47,613 nt of DNA, taken from assembly GCF_001949145.1 (NCBI RefSeq), contig NW_019091418.1:2907511-2955123 (forward strand), in the 5' to 3' direction. How positions within the stretch are numbered: position 1 is the first letter of the stretch; each line of letters starts with the position of its first letter. The DNA is from Acanthaster planci (lineage: Eukaryota > Echinodermata > Asteroidea > Valvatida > Acanthasteridae). Below the pieces are notes generated by a model. The model searched no databases, was not told the DNA's origin, and was given only the letters and a program-made list of their open reading frames with translations. The position numbers were made by a program, and so were the translations under genes. Below are positions 32,524-43,867 of the stretch, in pieces.

Positions 32524-32683
32524 CGATTCACAGGAGTGCGCCCCGAAGAGTTTGCAACGCGTTGACCAATCACAGTGTGCAAAATCTGTCGACCCGATGC
32601 GCGTTTAGAAAGCGTCGACAGATTTCGTGCACTGTGATTGGTCAACGCGTTGCAAACACTTGGAGGCGCACCACTGTGAATCG
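32524..32683. mobile_element. 160-bp foldback element with 70-bp arms
   Basis: Left arm 32524-32593 and right arm 32614-32683 are reverse complements with few mismatches. They share CGATTCACAG, TTTGCAACGCGTTGACCAAT, CACAGTG and AAATCTGTCGAC, and are separated by about 20 bp. Each arm has a CCAAT box and an ACGCGT. It lies about 640 bp before the first kappaB site of the IkB gene. MITE-like; target duplication not clear. Confidence 0.9.
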
Positions 32684-32989
32684 ATCGTCTTAAATTCAAA
32701 ATGTTTTGGGGCAAAATCTCGGAGGGGAGCACGACGTTCGACTCGGATGAGAGACACTATAAATTATTGTTTGTGTTCCACTAGCGGATCCAGAATTTAC
32801 GAAATGAAGATGGAAACCGAACAATCGAATGAAGCAATAGTTTCTCGTTATCTGGTCAAGTTTGTATCTGTCAAATGGGGCATACGTCGGCTCATGTGAT
32901 TCTACCTCCATGGTCGGCTGAACCCCGACCCCGCGACGACGATGTCCGGCGAGCATTAATTTTGTTTTACACAGCACGCTGGGGTGAAA

Positions 32990-33140
32990 AGACTTGAATG
33001 AAGGCTAATATGTGGGGGGGTGATTTTTTTTCAAAGGAGATATTTCCACCACTGATTTCTATAATAAAATCTTTCCACAAGAGAAGCGCCCTCAGGGTGT
33101 GAAAAATAGTCTCCTCTCAAAACCGACAACTTTTATAACT
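32990..33140 (+). repeat. Diverged dispersed repeat, copy 1 (pair with 42855-42990)
   Basis: Shares in order ACTTGAATnAAGGCT, GATTTTTTT, GAAGC, GAAAAnTAGTCTnCTCTCAA, ACT..ATA and TTGTGTAA with the segment at 42855-42990, same orientation, with indels. An unnamed old repeat family, about 150 bp. Confidence 0.7.
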
Positions 33141-33317
33141 CTTGTGTAACAGAAAAAGAGTTCAGTGACAGCCAATGTGCACCCTTTTAACATTTTGATT
33201 CATTGTGTCACAACATGATGAAATGGGCCCAACCCATACATGTCATCGACGTTCACCCATCAATGGTCTCTGGTTTTTTTCTCTCTGAGTTAAATTCAAC
33301 GGAAAACAATCATCGAT

Positions 33318-33327
33318 GGGATTCCCC
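33318..33327. promoter_or_regulatory. kappaB site GGGATTCCCC (distal)
   Basis: Exact match to the NF-kappaB consensus GGGRNNYYCC, 355 bp upstream of the IkB start codon. Confidence 0.75.
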
Positions 33328-33400
33328 AGAATACGATCTTCTCATTGGCTACATTTACTCACGTGGCCTTTATACCCAATCAGCAAACGATTCAGTACAG

Positions 33401-33410
33401 GGGATTCCCC
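33401..33410. promoter_or_regulatory. kappaB site GGGATTCCCC (proximal)
   Basis: Identical to the distal site, 83 bp downstream of it and 272 bp before the IkB ATG. TTTATA at about 33369 and an inverted CCAAT (CATTGG, about 33345) lie between the two. The preceding G makes it GGGGATTCCCC. Confidence 0.75.
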
Positions 33411-33681
33411 AGCTTGGCCGGCGCGGTGAATGCAGGATACGTTGCGAAGATCGACAGTTTTGTACAAGGAATTCAGCGTGACAGACGTGCTCATTTCTGG
33501 TAGCAAACTGCGTCGTTTGTAAGGAAATCTGAGTGATTTTGTGCTTTTTATATTATATTGCTGACAACTGCCTGGTCTTCAAAGTTAAACGAACAGAACG
33601 TACGGCTGCTTACCATTAACTCACAGCGGCCATTTTGCTTGTTTCGTTTCTCTGGCGTCCAGCTTACAAATTGTCCTGAAA

Positions 33682-34187
33682 ATGTCTCTACCGTGTGATG
33701 TTGAGACAGATTGTGCTATGGAAAGTCCGGCTGAAGCCTCTAGTAAAATGAAGAATCTACCATTCGACCCTAAATACCGACACCTGTCTGGAGTGGGGAC
33801 AAGCGACAGGTTTGACTCACACGACTCGGGCATTGACTCGTACCGCTCTGTGGATTCTTCGTTTTGTTTCAGTACTGACTCCGGGCGTACAGAAAGCCCT
33901 CTTACATCGATAAATGAACACGAATCCCCACTCTCACAACGACTGGGCAATCTTCACATTTCGTCATCATTAGAGAGGTGCAAGGATCAGGAATCACGGA
34001 CAGATACTAAGCTAAACACAGCAGTAGATGACGAAGCTTTTGTCGATAGCCCAGCAACCGGGGAAGGGATCAGTCACCTCAGTGGTGTAGAAGCCTCAAC
34101 GGTAGTTCCAACGGATGAAACAGACCGTTCCGGCCACGGTCGGTATCTCACAGATGATGCCTATGATCAGGACCAGGAAGGAGATAC
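33682..34187 (+). CDS. IkB (NF-kappaB inhibitor), exon 1: signal-response domain
   Basis: First of four exons of a 427-residue cytoplasmic inhibitor that masks the nuclear-localisation signal of Rel/NF-kappaB. Start ATG 33682 (GAAAATG, A at -3). This exon gives residues 1-168 plus two bases of codon 169. The acidic, Ser-rich region carries HDSGIDSYRS with D48-S49-G50-I51-D52-S53, an exact match to the IKK-phosphorylated, beta-TrCP-recognised degron of IkB proteins. A second DSG at 66-68 is followed by Ser72. Lysines 22, 24 and 31 upstream are candidates for ubiquitination. The 168-residue N-terminal extension is longer than in human IkB-alpha (about 70). Donor GATAC|GTAAGT, GT at 34188. Two kappaB sites upstream suggest induction by NF-kappaB itself. 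The single gene is probably pro-orthologous to NFKBIA/B/E, so no symbol is given. Confidence 0.93.
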
Positions 34188-36158
34188 GTAAGTTAAATCT
34201 TAGCATTTTGTTCAGTACGTGTAGGCCTATGTGAAAATTTTGGAAAGATGGAACTTTTAAGGAGTCAGGAACAGAGATTTACAATTTTCCAATTAGCAAA
34301 CTAAATTGTATCAATGTTACATTTTTATATCTACCTCGCTTTAATGATTAAGCCAGACATGACAGAACTTGTTGAATTTTTATTGTTGTAAGTGCATCAT
34401 TTCTAGGTTTTTCTCCTGTTGCCAAGTCAGTTAGTTTTAGATCTGTAAACCTTCAGCCACATTGTTGACTTGCATGCGAAGGGGAAAAAACCCAGGGATT
34501 TCCCCATGCCACACACGCAGTTCTCAATAAATGGGATGTGGTGTTGTGTAGAACTGCCATTTGTCACAATGAGATTTATGTGGGCGGTACTTCCAATGTA
34601 TGCGCATTATTAATCATGTTCATGCACGGTACAGCTAGATGATTTCAAAGCACTTGTAATTTTCAAGTCATGAAAAAGAGTTTGCTCTTAAATGGACTCG
34701 GCTAAAAGTTGCATTTCATTTTATAAGTCATTTTTACAACCCATGTAGACCAATAAACCTGTGAAGGGACAAGAGTTCCATGTTACACCAGTTGGTACAC
34801 TGAGCACAAATCCTATAAGACTGGTCAGAAAAATTGTTTTTCCGAGTAAATACGTCAACATTTTTGCTGCCAAATTTGACTTTATGGGACATTTTTGTTG
34901 CCTCCAGATGGCTAACAGGTCATTACAGGGAAAAATTGTTGGCATCTGTACATGGATTTCTTTCCGTGTAATGTTATGAAATGTACGTGTCATTGAAAGT
35001 GAAGGTTGAATTTGTAATTCTGTTTATGTCCCTGGATGTGTCTAAAAGTGAAACAGTAGATTGACAATTTAATCGAAAGTGATCAGACATCTCCCTGGAA
35101 ACTGAACAATAGGAAATTCCACAGGAATTCCCGGAGAGAACCTAACATTTTTTTCTAAAGTTTAAACTGGTGAACTTACTGGATGGAAGTTTTCACTGAG
35201 AAATTCATTTCACGTACACTATGTTGGGGGATTGGGCTAGAACAGAGTTACACAATTAAAACTCTATAAGGCACAAAACTTTGCATGTTCCCTTTTATGT
35301 ACCATAAAAATGTACCATAAAATGTGATGAAAGTTGAGGCATGTAGGAAACAACTTGGAAGTCTTTGGGACATTGATTTTGATATTTTTGTGAATTATTT
35401 TATCACAATAGTAAGCTGTATTTGCTGTTTTCAGTGATTGCAGTGTCCACGAAATGAGTGAGCATACATGTTACATGTTGTAGCATACACATGCACCTCT
35501 TGTACTAATGCACTGCTGTCCACATTAGTTTCTCTTGTACCTTAGCAAGTTACCACACATTACATGCTGTACATGTTATATGTTGTAGCATACACATGCA
35601 CCTCTTGTACTAATGCACTGCTGTCCACGTTAGTTTCTCATGTACCTTAGCAAGTTACCACACATTACATGCTGTACATGTACATGTATGTATGATATAA
35701 AAACAAAGTAACAAGTTCACTTAATGTGATGGTAAGCTTTAAATTCTACATGTATATCCCAGAAAATATAGGCATTTCTTGCCAAAGTATTTACATGTAT
35801 AAGGGAAAAGGGACTTTAAATGCGACTCCTTTTTCCCCGGATGAAAATTCAGAAACTTAGACCTTCTCATTCAACTTTATAAAAATGACAAGGCTTACTG
35901 AAGTAACATGGAGAGCTGATTTAGGGTCCACTGGAAGATCATGGTCTCTTTTCCAAACAGGAACAAAAAACACATCAATTTTCTGATCTATTTATTTTCC
36001 CTTCCTTAAAGAGCATATTAAAAGCCTGGGGGGGCCTTAAAAGGTTACACCCCCCCAAGAGAAATGGGTGTGGATCTGTCTTGGAGTTGTGTGCTTCAAT
36101 GAATATTCGGATTATAATGCTCAAACAAATTTAATAAAGTTTTTCTATTTGTGAATAG
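34188..36158 (+). other. IkB intron 1
   Basis: GT-AG intron, phase 2, 1971 bp. Contains the 105-bp tandem duplication (35466-35675) and two kappaB-like sequences 12 bp apart, GGAAATTCC (35112-35120) and GGAATTCCC (35124-35132). No other gene inside; the 34721-34993 and 34761-34979 frames are featureless. Confidence 0.85.
35466..35675. repeat. Two tandem copies of a 105-bp unit
   Basis: Copies 35466-35570 and 35571-35675 start ACATGTTAYATGTTGTAGCA and differ at only about three positions. They lie inside IkB intron 1. Confidence 0.95.
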
Positions 36159-36264
36159 GCCACTTCATCTTGCAATCATCCATCAGAAGGAAGACATAGC
36201 TGTGAATTTCATCAGATTAACATTGGACCCTGACTTGTTGAACATCAGAAATGATTTGGCACAG
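36159..36264 (+). CDS. IkB exon 2: ankyrin repeat 1
   Basis: Acceptor GTGAATAG at 36158 and donor CACAG|GTATGT at 36265. Joins in phase 2 to exon 1 (AC + G = Thr169) and reads TPLHLAIIHQKEDIAVNFIR and onward to NIRNDLAQ, a full ankyrin repeat with the TPLHLA signature. 106 bp, ending exactly on a codon, so the next ankyrin unit starts cleanly in exon 3. Confidence 0.93.
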
Positions 36265-36444
36265 GTATGTCCGGCATGATATTCTCTTGTTAACAGTCAT
36301 TGTCAGTATGTTTTAATTTGAAAGCAGACTCACCAGATTTACCACTCCAGAGTTTGCCTAAATGAAAGGCGTAAGGGACCTCATAGTAAAATCATTCAGA
36401 ACTAATTAACTTGAACCTTGTTTGGCCTATTTTTTTCTTCACAG

Positions 36445-36700
36445 ACTCCTCTGCATCTGAGTGTGTTGACTAGACAGCCGGTAATCTGCCGGGCGCTCAT
36501 TCTTGCGGGAGCACAGGTAGATTCCATTGATCGCAATGGTGACACTCCTCTCCATATCGCTTGCAAGCTGTCCGATGATGGATGCATCCGAGCGCTCACC
36601 GAAAGAATCTCACCACTGGAGTTGCAGAAAGGGATGGTCCAGCACACTGCAGCCAGGGTACAGCAACTACCACAGGATTTGGAACTGAGAAACTTTGAAG
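36445..36700 (+). CDS. IkB exon 3: ankyrin repeats 2 and 3
   Basis: Acceptor TTTTTTTCTTCACAG at 36444. Reads TPLHLSVLTRQPVICRALIL (repeat 2, from residue 205) and GDTPLHIACKLSDDGCIRAL (repeat 3, TPLHIA from 238) to ELRNFE plus one base (phase 1). The only donor compatible in phase with exon 4 is GAAG|GCAAGT, a GC-type donor. Introns around it are 180 bp (36265-36444) and 2583 bp (36701-39283). Confidence 0.92.
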
Positions 36701-39283
36701 GCAAGTTCTTTCTTGTTCCTTTCAATAACTTGACTTGAAAGTGGATCATTTTCAGGGTTCCAGCCAGTGGAGGTTAAAATAATAGCCAAGATTTGGCCAA
36801 AAGCACATTTTTTAGCCATTTTGGGTTTTTGTTCGCAATGCAGGGTACATTTAAAGTCCACCTTTTTCCTGACCCCTTGCTCAAGATTAAAATCAACGTT
36901 TGTAGATACTCACTGTGGTGTGATGGGCGGGGATGGGGCCACCTCCTTAGTAACCCTGCACCATTTAGGATGAGCACCCCCACAAATCAAAGTCATGTGA
37001 TTTCATGTTACTTGTCCAAGCTGCTACAAAAAAAACCCAGAAATCTTGCAAAGATTTCTACATGTAGATGCAACCAATTCATTTGATTCAGTTTTAGGGA
37101 AATTTGTAATACCAGTGTACTGCAATGGGTCTGTAATTTCCAGACAGGATGTACATTGTAAAAAAGCTTTAACAACACATGTAGCTGTTTGGAGGAAACA
37201 GCAGTAGATCCGACAATAACTGGATGTCACACTTCCTTTTTGGGTGGATCACTTACAATATGAACAGTTAACAGGTTACTGGAGTTGAAGGTGAGGAGCT
37301 GCCGCTAGGTCCAGTTTGACTTGGGGCTTGCTCACCCTGGGGATTTTCTTCTGTGGGGCAAGTGTTGAAGGATATTTACACTGATTTGGAGAGTCCCTGG
37401 GAATTCACCCTGAATTTTCTGGAACATGCAGCAAAAGATATCACTGACACATTGTTTCTCAGGAGTGGAAATCCCCTAACAGGAGACATGTTCAGTTGAA
37501 CACCTTTGTTTCAAGGGATGACGCTTGCATGAAAATTCCCTAATAATTGTGCATGCACGTTATAAGTTGTATGATGGCTACATCAACTACTGGAAATTCA
37601 TCCATGAATATGATAGTTTTGTGCATTGTTTCTTTATCCAAAGTACACACTACAGACATCTAAAAGTTGTTATTCGTTACATTGCTTAAGGTCAAGCTGT
37701 GCAGTAAAATACTATATTGTTGTGGTATCAGTGCAAGAAGGTCGCAACTTGGGTTTGTTTTGTACATGAACTATGACCTTGTTGCACTGATGTGGCCTTT
37801 TGTTTTTTATTTTACAAGTAGCCTCAGTACTGGATGTTGATATTTCATGCTCACCAGTGCATTTTACTGGGCTATACATAGTCTTAGAAATGTTTTATTA
37901 CTTTAATAACCCCTAATCTCCAACCATCTGTCTCCTTTCAGTGGACTTTATTTTTCTACCATCAAACTCTTGAAATTCAAATTTCATGTACTTGTTTCTT
38001 GGGAGTTCAGACATTCCTGAGTCTGCCTGTAGGTTTAATAATGAAGTTAGCTACATGTATGCTGGTGTTTTTGAAAGCATAACTGGACACAGCTCAACGC
38101 TTCAAGACCCTGGGAAGACCTTTAAACAAAAGAATTTTGTATTGCAAAACAAGAAAAATCCCCTTGGAAAGCCCCATGTAGGAACCTTGGAAAAACCCAT
38201 GCATTGTAATAGGAACAACTGATACCACAACAAAAAGCAGTGGTGTATACTTAACAAACATCTGGCATTCTGCCCAGTTGGTTCAAAGGTCAACTGTTGA
38301 ATAAGCTAAAGATATTAACAGCATAGGGGAATCCCCTGTCAGACTACCCAACTAAAAAGAAGCGGATTTTAGTCAGAAAAACCCCGGGAGCATAATTGGG
38401 TTCACTTATTTATGATTTTTTAGTTCCCAGATGAAATAAAAAATACGAGGAAGTTTTATAGACTACATGTAGATACTAACGAGTGAGTGGTCTGTAAATT
38501 AATTTTGTTAGTATTTTGTTACATCTGATTGTTCCATGCTACTTGTACATGTATCCGTGATATTTGTCTGATTCAAATGAAACTTCAATGAATACTACAA
38601 TAATATATGAACCTTGGTGCATTTTATGAACTCACTACATGTTTTAGCTGTCATCTCCAAGTTGTTTTGGAAATGGCTAGCTAGGGTTGCAGGATTCCTA
38701 GGAAATATGGATACAGCAAATTTCCCTGGGTTTGTTTTAGAGCTTTTGCCAGAATGTTGGGATTACTCAAGTTGGAGAGGGATTTTAGAGCTGTTGATCT
38801 TATTGAGGTTTCCCAGCAGCTTACTTGATGCTGCAAAAAAAATGTGCTTTTAATTCAAAATTTGGCAGAAAGCATTCAATATGAAAAGATTCATTTTAAT
38901 GAAGCATTTTTTAAAATCAACAGCTGCATGTTGGCATGATTTATGAGGTGTTAATGTGTGTGTAAGATACAAAGTTTTTCTTGTAAAAAGACCTAACACT
39001 ACATGTACATCCTTTCTTTATTTTGTGCATTTGTACAAGTGTACCATAGGATACATAACAGTAGTATTGGACCTTTGGTTCATTTGCATATGATTTGCAT
39101 AAAGATAGATAAAGTCACACAAAACAAACATTGCTGACAATGAAATTGGTAACTAATTTTGAAGAACCTCCTATTATGGCTGGGGTAACATGTTGGGTTA
39201 TAATATTCAAGGTAATAAATATTTATAAATATAATATTCTTTTGCTTACTTTTACCAACTTTATCACGGTTGTCTCATTACAG
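36701..39283 (+). other. IkB intron 3 (GC-AG type)
   Basis: Starts GCAAGT and ends CTCATTACAG. Contains a palindromic kappaB-like GGGGAATCCCC at 38326-38336. No other gene recognised; frames at 37986-38222 and 38614-38853 have no features. Confidence 0.8.
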
Positions 39284-39699
39284 GGTTTACATGCATCCAT
39301 ATCTTGGGGTTCCTTGGTGATTTGGAACACCTGGACTACCTAGTCCAACTAGGTGCCAACATCAATGCCCCAGATGGCAAAAGTGGCAGGACGGCTCTTC
39401 ATTATGCTGTTGAGATGGGCAGCCTCATGCTCACCCATCACCTCGTCAATGTGTTGGATGCTGATGTGGATGCCATGACATATGACCTCTGCACACCTTT
39501 ACACCTAGCTGTGGGCCGTCAGTTGAAAGCCATAGTAATGCTGCTCGTTGAGAGTAAGGCTGATACAGATGTTACCAACTTTGAAGGCGACAGGCCGTGT
39601 GATCTCTCTGATGACAGTCAGATCATGATGTACGTGAAGAAGCACCCTCATGATGACAATGAGATGATCTATTCTGACATCAGAATACAGGGACAGTAA
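39284..39699 (+). CDS. IkB exon 4: ankyrin repeats 4-6 and C-terminus
   Basis: The two leading bases GG complete Gly290, followed by FTCIHILGFLGDLEHLDYLV (repeat 4), RTALHYAVEMGSLMLTHHLV (repeat 5, from 326) and CTPLHLAVGRQLKAIVMLLV (repeat 6, from 360). It continues through NFEGDRPCDLSDD to a short tail ending in GQ and TAA. Six repeats is the usual number for classical cytoplasmic IkBs and separates this from Bcl-3 or p100/p105. The C-terminal tail has acidic residues (HDDNEM) but no extended PEST stretch like that of IkB-alpha. Confidence 0.93.
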
Positions 39700-39852
39700 A
39701 GAGTGAATTCCTCCATGGTTTTTCAGTCTTGACTAAACTGTGTATTAATTTATAAAATGCTTTCTTTTCAGAGGGTTGCTGTGCATGGAGGAAGCATTTG
39801 AGGATTCTTCCTGTGTATTTACCTGTAACTGAATGTACATTAATTAAGTTTG

Positions 39853-39858
39853 TATTAA
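39853..39858 (+). terminator. Candidate polyadenylation signal ATTAAA for IkB
   Basis: Common variant signal about 155 bp after the IkB stop. A canonical AATAAA lies further on at 40626-40631 and could be an alternative distal site. Confidence 0.35.
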
Positions 39859-42854
39859 AACTTCATTACAGTTTTCTGTACAGTTAGGTGTTAATTGCAT
39901 TGAATAGACTGGCATTTGATTTTTCCTTAAACAGAACCTTTGTCTTTTCATTGAATCATGAGGAATCAGTACATTGAAGGACATGCTAGTTACAGTAGCA
40001 TCATAGGCTAAAGTTGCTTCAAATAGCGATACAACAGTAGAAGATTCCTTGTAATTTATGCCAGGTTCAACTGCTTGATGTGGGCACACTTATTCCGTAG
40101 TAGTTAGCACAACTACTTTGCCATCCACTAACAGTAATGCTGTACAAACACTTTTCAAGACTCACCAACTCAGGCTTTTTGTCCTCACAGATAACTTGAG
40201 GTAACATTGCCCCTTTTTCCAAAGAAGGCTTTATGTCATAACATAAAAAAAGCCAGATTTTGGTCCATGATGTTAACTGCAAGGCTTGCTACCACAAACC
40301 TTGTTCTTAATGTGCCACCTTCACCATGAAAGTTTCCAAACTCATTATACATGATGCTCTAATTGATTACATAAGACAAAAAAACAAACTCTGTTGAAAT
40401 CAGCAGTGCACCACCTGTAACCTAAAGTACACTTTCACATATTGGGAATTGAATCAGTAAAAAAGTAACAAACACAAAGTTTGAAAAAGGCCGGTGCTGT
40501 AATAATACAGCACATCTATTTCTATATAGACCGCTCTAAGCCATGCAAAGATGCAGTTTTGGTGTACATACCGGTATAAAGATACGTAATGGTGGTATGT
40601 AATGATATAAATGAATTGTATTCGTAATAAATAGATTTTGGGTTTTGCTTATATATGGCTCACTCTTAGTTTTCCTTTTCAGTCATTGACAAGTTAAGCA
40701 TTGTTTTATATATATATATTAATTGAATTTGTTTCAAACTGTATAATTCTTAATTCATAGAAACTTTTTGGAAATTACATTGTACATGTCGATGTGGATT
40801 ACTAGGAGACAGTGAGCTAGGAGTAGGTTTATGGTGTTAATCGTACAGCCTCATTCATGTACGTTTGATTGGAGTTTTACAAGTTTCTTGTACTGGAGGG
40901 AAGTCTGTCCAGAGTAATTTGAGAACCAAATTTAAGAATTCTTTATGAAAAAGATACAAGTGCGTATATTAGTGATTTAGATGTATACTAACCTGCAGTG
41001 TTAAGACATCAGACAGTAAAAGCAAAACTACTGCATGACAGTCGATCGCATACCTTGTATTTGACACAAAAAAAACAGTTTTCGTCTTGCTGTAATATGG
41101 AAAGCCTGCCGCATTTTGTTTAATTTTCACATAAATATGACAAGGAAAACAAGAAGCGAAACTGAAGGACCAAGTGGGTGTAATATTGAGAGCTGTCTGA
41201 GTCACAGGGATTTCCCTTGTAATTTTAAGCCCCAGTCTTCTGGTTGCATTTCCTCCTAAACCAGGTAGTTCCGAAATAATTGTCCTAGTTTTTGTTCCCT
41301 GCAAAGACAAATTTATATAGGTAATTTCGAAGGTTCTATGAAGTTAACTTGGCCATAAAGGTTCCAGTCATATCTAAAATTATTTCAAATGAAGTTGGCG
41401 TAAATTCATGTTGTATTTCTGTTAATCCACGAGTGTACAAATTAAAGTTGTAGGCCAATTGCATTAACACAAATCATTAATATCAGGAGAAGACTTATCG
41501 ATAAGAATTAAGTAATTTAACGTTGTAATTTTTGTTCACAAGAGCTCATTGTTTTACCCATATATTATAATTTCTGTATCGTTAATCCGGTATAAATGGA
41601 GTTTTACTGCTTATTTTGTTCAGAAAAGTCGTATATTACATTTATTAAAGCACCAACATGCCCCTTGCACGTCCAAGTACAACAGCTGAGTTTTTCCTGG
41701 AGAAGAGCGCGATTCGAACTTCAATACACGTGACAGATATATTTATTGGTGCTAGTGCCACGTGTATTGGGTATTGATGAAATTGGCGTCGAGGACCTTT
41801 TTGTCGTTTAATAGCCGAGTGCCCACTGACAAATCTCCAAACGGAGCAATTCGAATTCCAAATGGATAGACACTGTACTGGGAGTCCTGGAAAGTGCTGA
41901 GATTTATGCTTAGTTTGCGATGTAAAAATGTTCATAACTGACGTTCTTTAGTATAATAAAGTCAATGGTGAGACAGTGTACGACTACATGTACATGTAGT
42001 TAGTGTAATTCTGTGTGAGGTTACTTGCCATTCAAGACCAGTGTTTCTTTCAGCACCAATTTTTCCAATGCATTTTACTAAAATAAATTATAATTATGAC
42101 CTAACAGTGCTAGCAGAATCTTAAAATTCGTCAACTCTCTAGCCCTATCCGACCCTCTCTTCAAAGTATTTGCTGATGTTCTTTCTCAGGTAGAGTGAGT
42201 TTCACCATATTAATTCTACCTCTGTGGTTTCACCAACGCCATATGTAAATGTACCAACCTGTCCTTGGATCGACCTACGTGCCTTTTGTCACTACGTGTA
42301 TTTTGCAAGTAGCAGGCAGGGGGTGTCGATTTTTAAAAAAATTAATTCCACGTACTCACCTTTTTGTTTCCAGGAATTTTGTATACGGTGTGTCTAAACA
42401 GCACGTGTTGGGTACTTTTGTTTAGCTGAATAGAGGTCAACAGAACGAAGTCGCAGCTTGCATGATGCAAATCCCTTACAAATTTCCCTGGAGCGATGAC
42501 AACACAGTACATGAAAAAGGGAATGATCATTTCCGTCTTTCGCAGAAAAATGTTTCCCTTCCGTATTCTTATCAGTACATTATGTTTGGAGGACTATGAT
42601 TGGTCGTGAATAGTTTAGGCGTGGATTTCTTTCAATTTGAATAACAACAACAATGTTGCAGACGATTTTCTTCGAGTATGGTCCGATATCTATTGCGCAA
42701 TGGGTAAATGTGGGCCGTCTGGAAAACACCCATGCAAGAAAGGGGACCTTTTGACCTCAGATCGTTTCGAATTTTATTCCATAACTATTTCGAAATAATT
42801 TTAATTTTAAGCAAAATTTTATTTACCGTACTACACGCTGAAGATTAAGGAGAT
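39859..42854. other. IkB 3' flank and intergenic sequence
   Basis: No gene supported. AATAAA at 40626-40631 may end a longer IkB 3' UTR. The open frames at 40969-41310 and 41645-41935 (both minus) show no family features. Short TA repeats near 40707-40720. Confidence 0.45.
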
Positions 42855-42990
42855 CCAACTTGAATAAAGGCTATAATCGTGGCTCTTGAGGGATTTTTTT
42901 CGAAGGGAAAGAAAGTCTAACCATCAGGGGAAGCTTCACGAGGCATGAAAACTAGTCTGCTCTCAAGAACTATAAGAAAATACATGATGT
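42855..42990 (+). repeat. Diverged dispersed repeat, copy 2 (pair with 32990-33140)
   Basis: See copy 1 for the shared blocks. The copies flank the IkB gene in the same orientation, about 9.8 kb apart. Confidence 0.7.
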
Positions 42991-43860
42991 GTAGTTGTGT
43001 AATAAAATAGGCCGGTACGGTGAATTATGTAAAGGTAAGACATCCCTGATTGGTTTATTGTGCAAGCAAATACTTGTCAGAGCCTGTGTAGCAGGGCCAG
43101 AAATGAGTATGTTATCAAATGCACGTTTTACACAGAAGTACTTCCCCTTAAAAAAAATCATGTGTTTAGCTTCAGTTTGGAGTTCTTGATTTTTTAGCAG
43201 CCCCCCCCCCGTTTACTTGTTTAAGCCCCAGCTTCCCCTATACATAAATGTAGCCACATGGACTGGCCACACTTAATGTAGCAGATCAGCAGAGACTGGT
43301 CCACTTGACAAGTAGACCTATTGTTCCTCCTAACTGGAGTGTGGTTTTCTGCTTGAGCCCTAGTCTGCTACAAGTCAGTGATTGAAGTCTGAGTGTAAAC
43401 TCATAAGGGCCATTTTACACGCTGGGTTGGTTTTGGTTTTTAGTCCTTTGAAATTTTTATTTATTCTTATGGTGTTAAGTCCTGTAGTCCTTTTGTTTTG
43501 TTTTTGTTTTTTTACATTTTTTCAGTGCTTTCTTATTAATAAATTCGTTTGTGTCCCCTTTGGAAGTCAAATATTTGTGTCTGAGTCCTTATTAACTCAG
43601 TTTCCTGCGAGTTTTCCCTCAACAATTCTTGGTTTAGTTGGAGTTTTTGTTTTGTGACTAGTAGTCCCCCATAGTGTGCCATTTTTCCCTCTTACACCGC
43701 CTGATATAATTTTTTTATAGCTTGAAACCCTACGGTTCAAAATTTCTGATTAAAGAATCTTCACATCAGTCACACAACATTATAATATTCTTATACGGAG
43801 AAGTTAATATGGGGAATTTTTCACTCAAACTCTGCATCATCATCGTTTGCGTCTCATGCC
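42991..43860. other. Unassigned sequence upstream of the 44-kb gene
   Basis: C10 run at about 43201-43210; the 91-codon frame at 43382-43657 is T-rich and hydrophobic by composition, with no recognisable family. Confidence 0.4.
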
Positions 43861-43867
43861 GTCAGCT

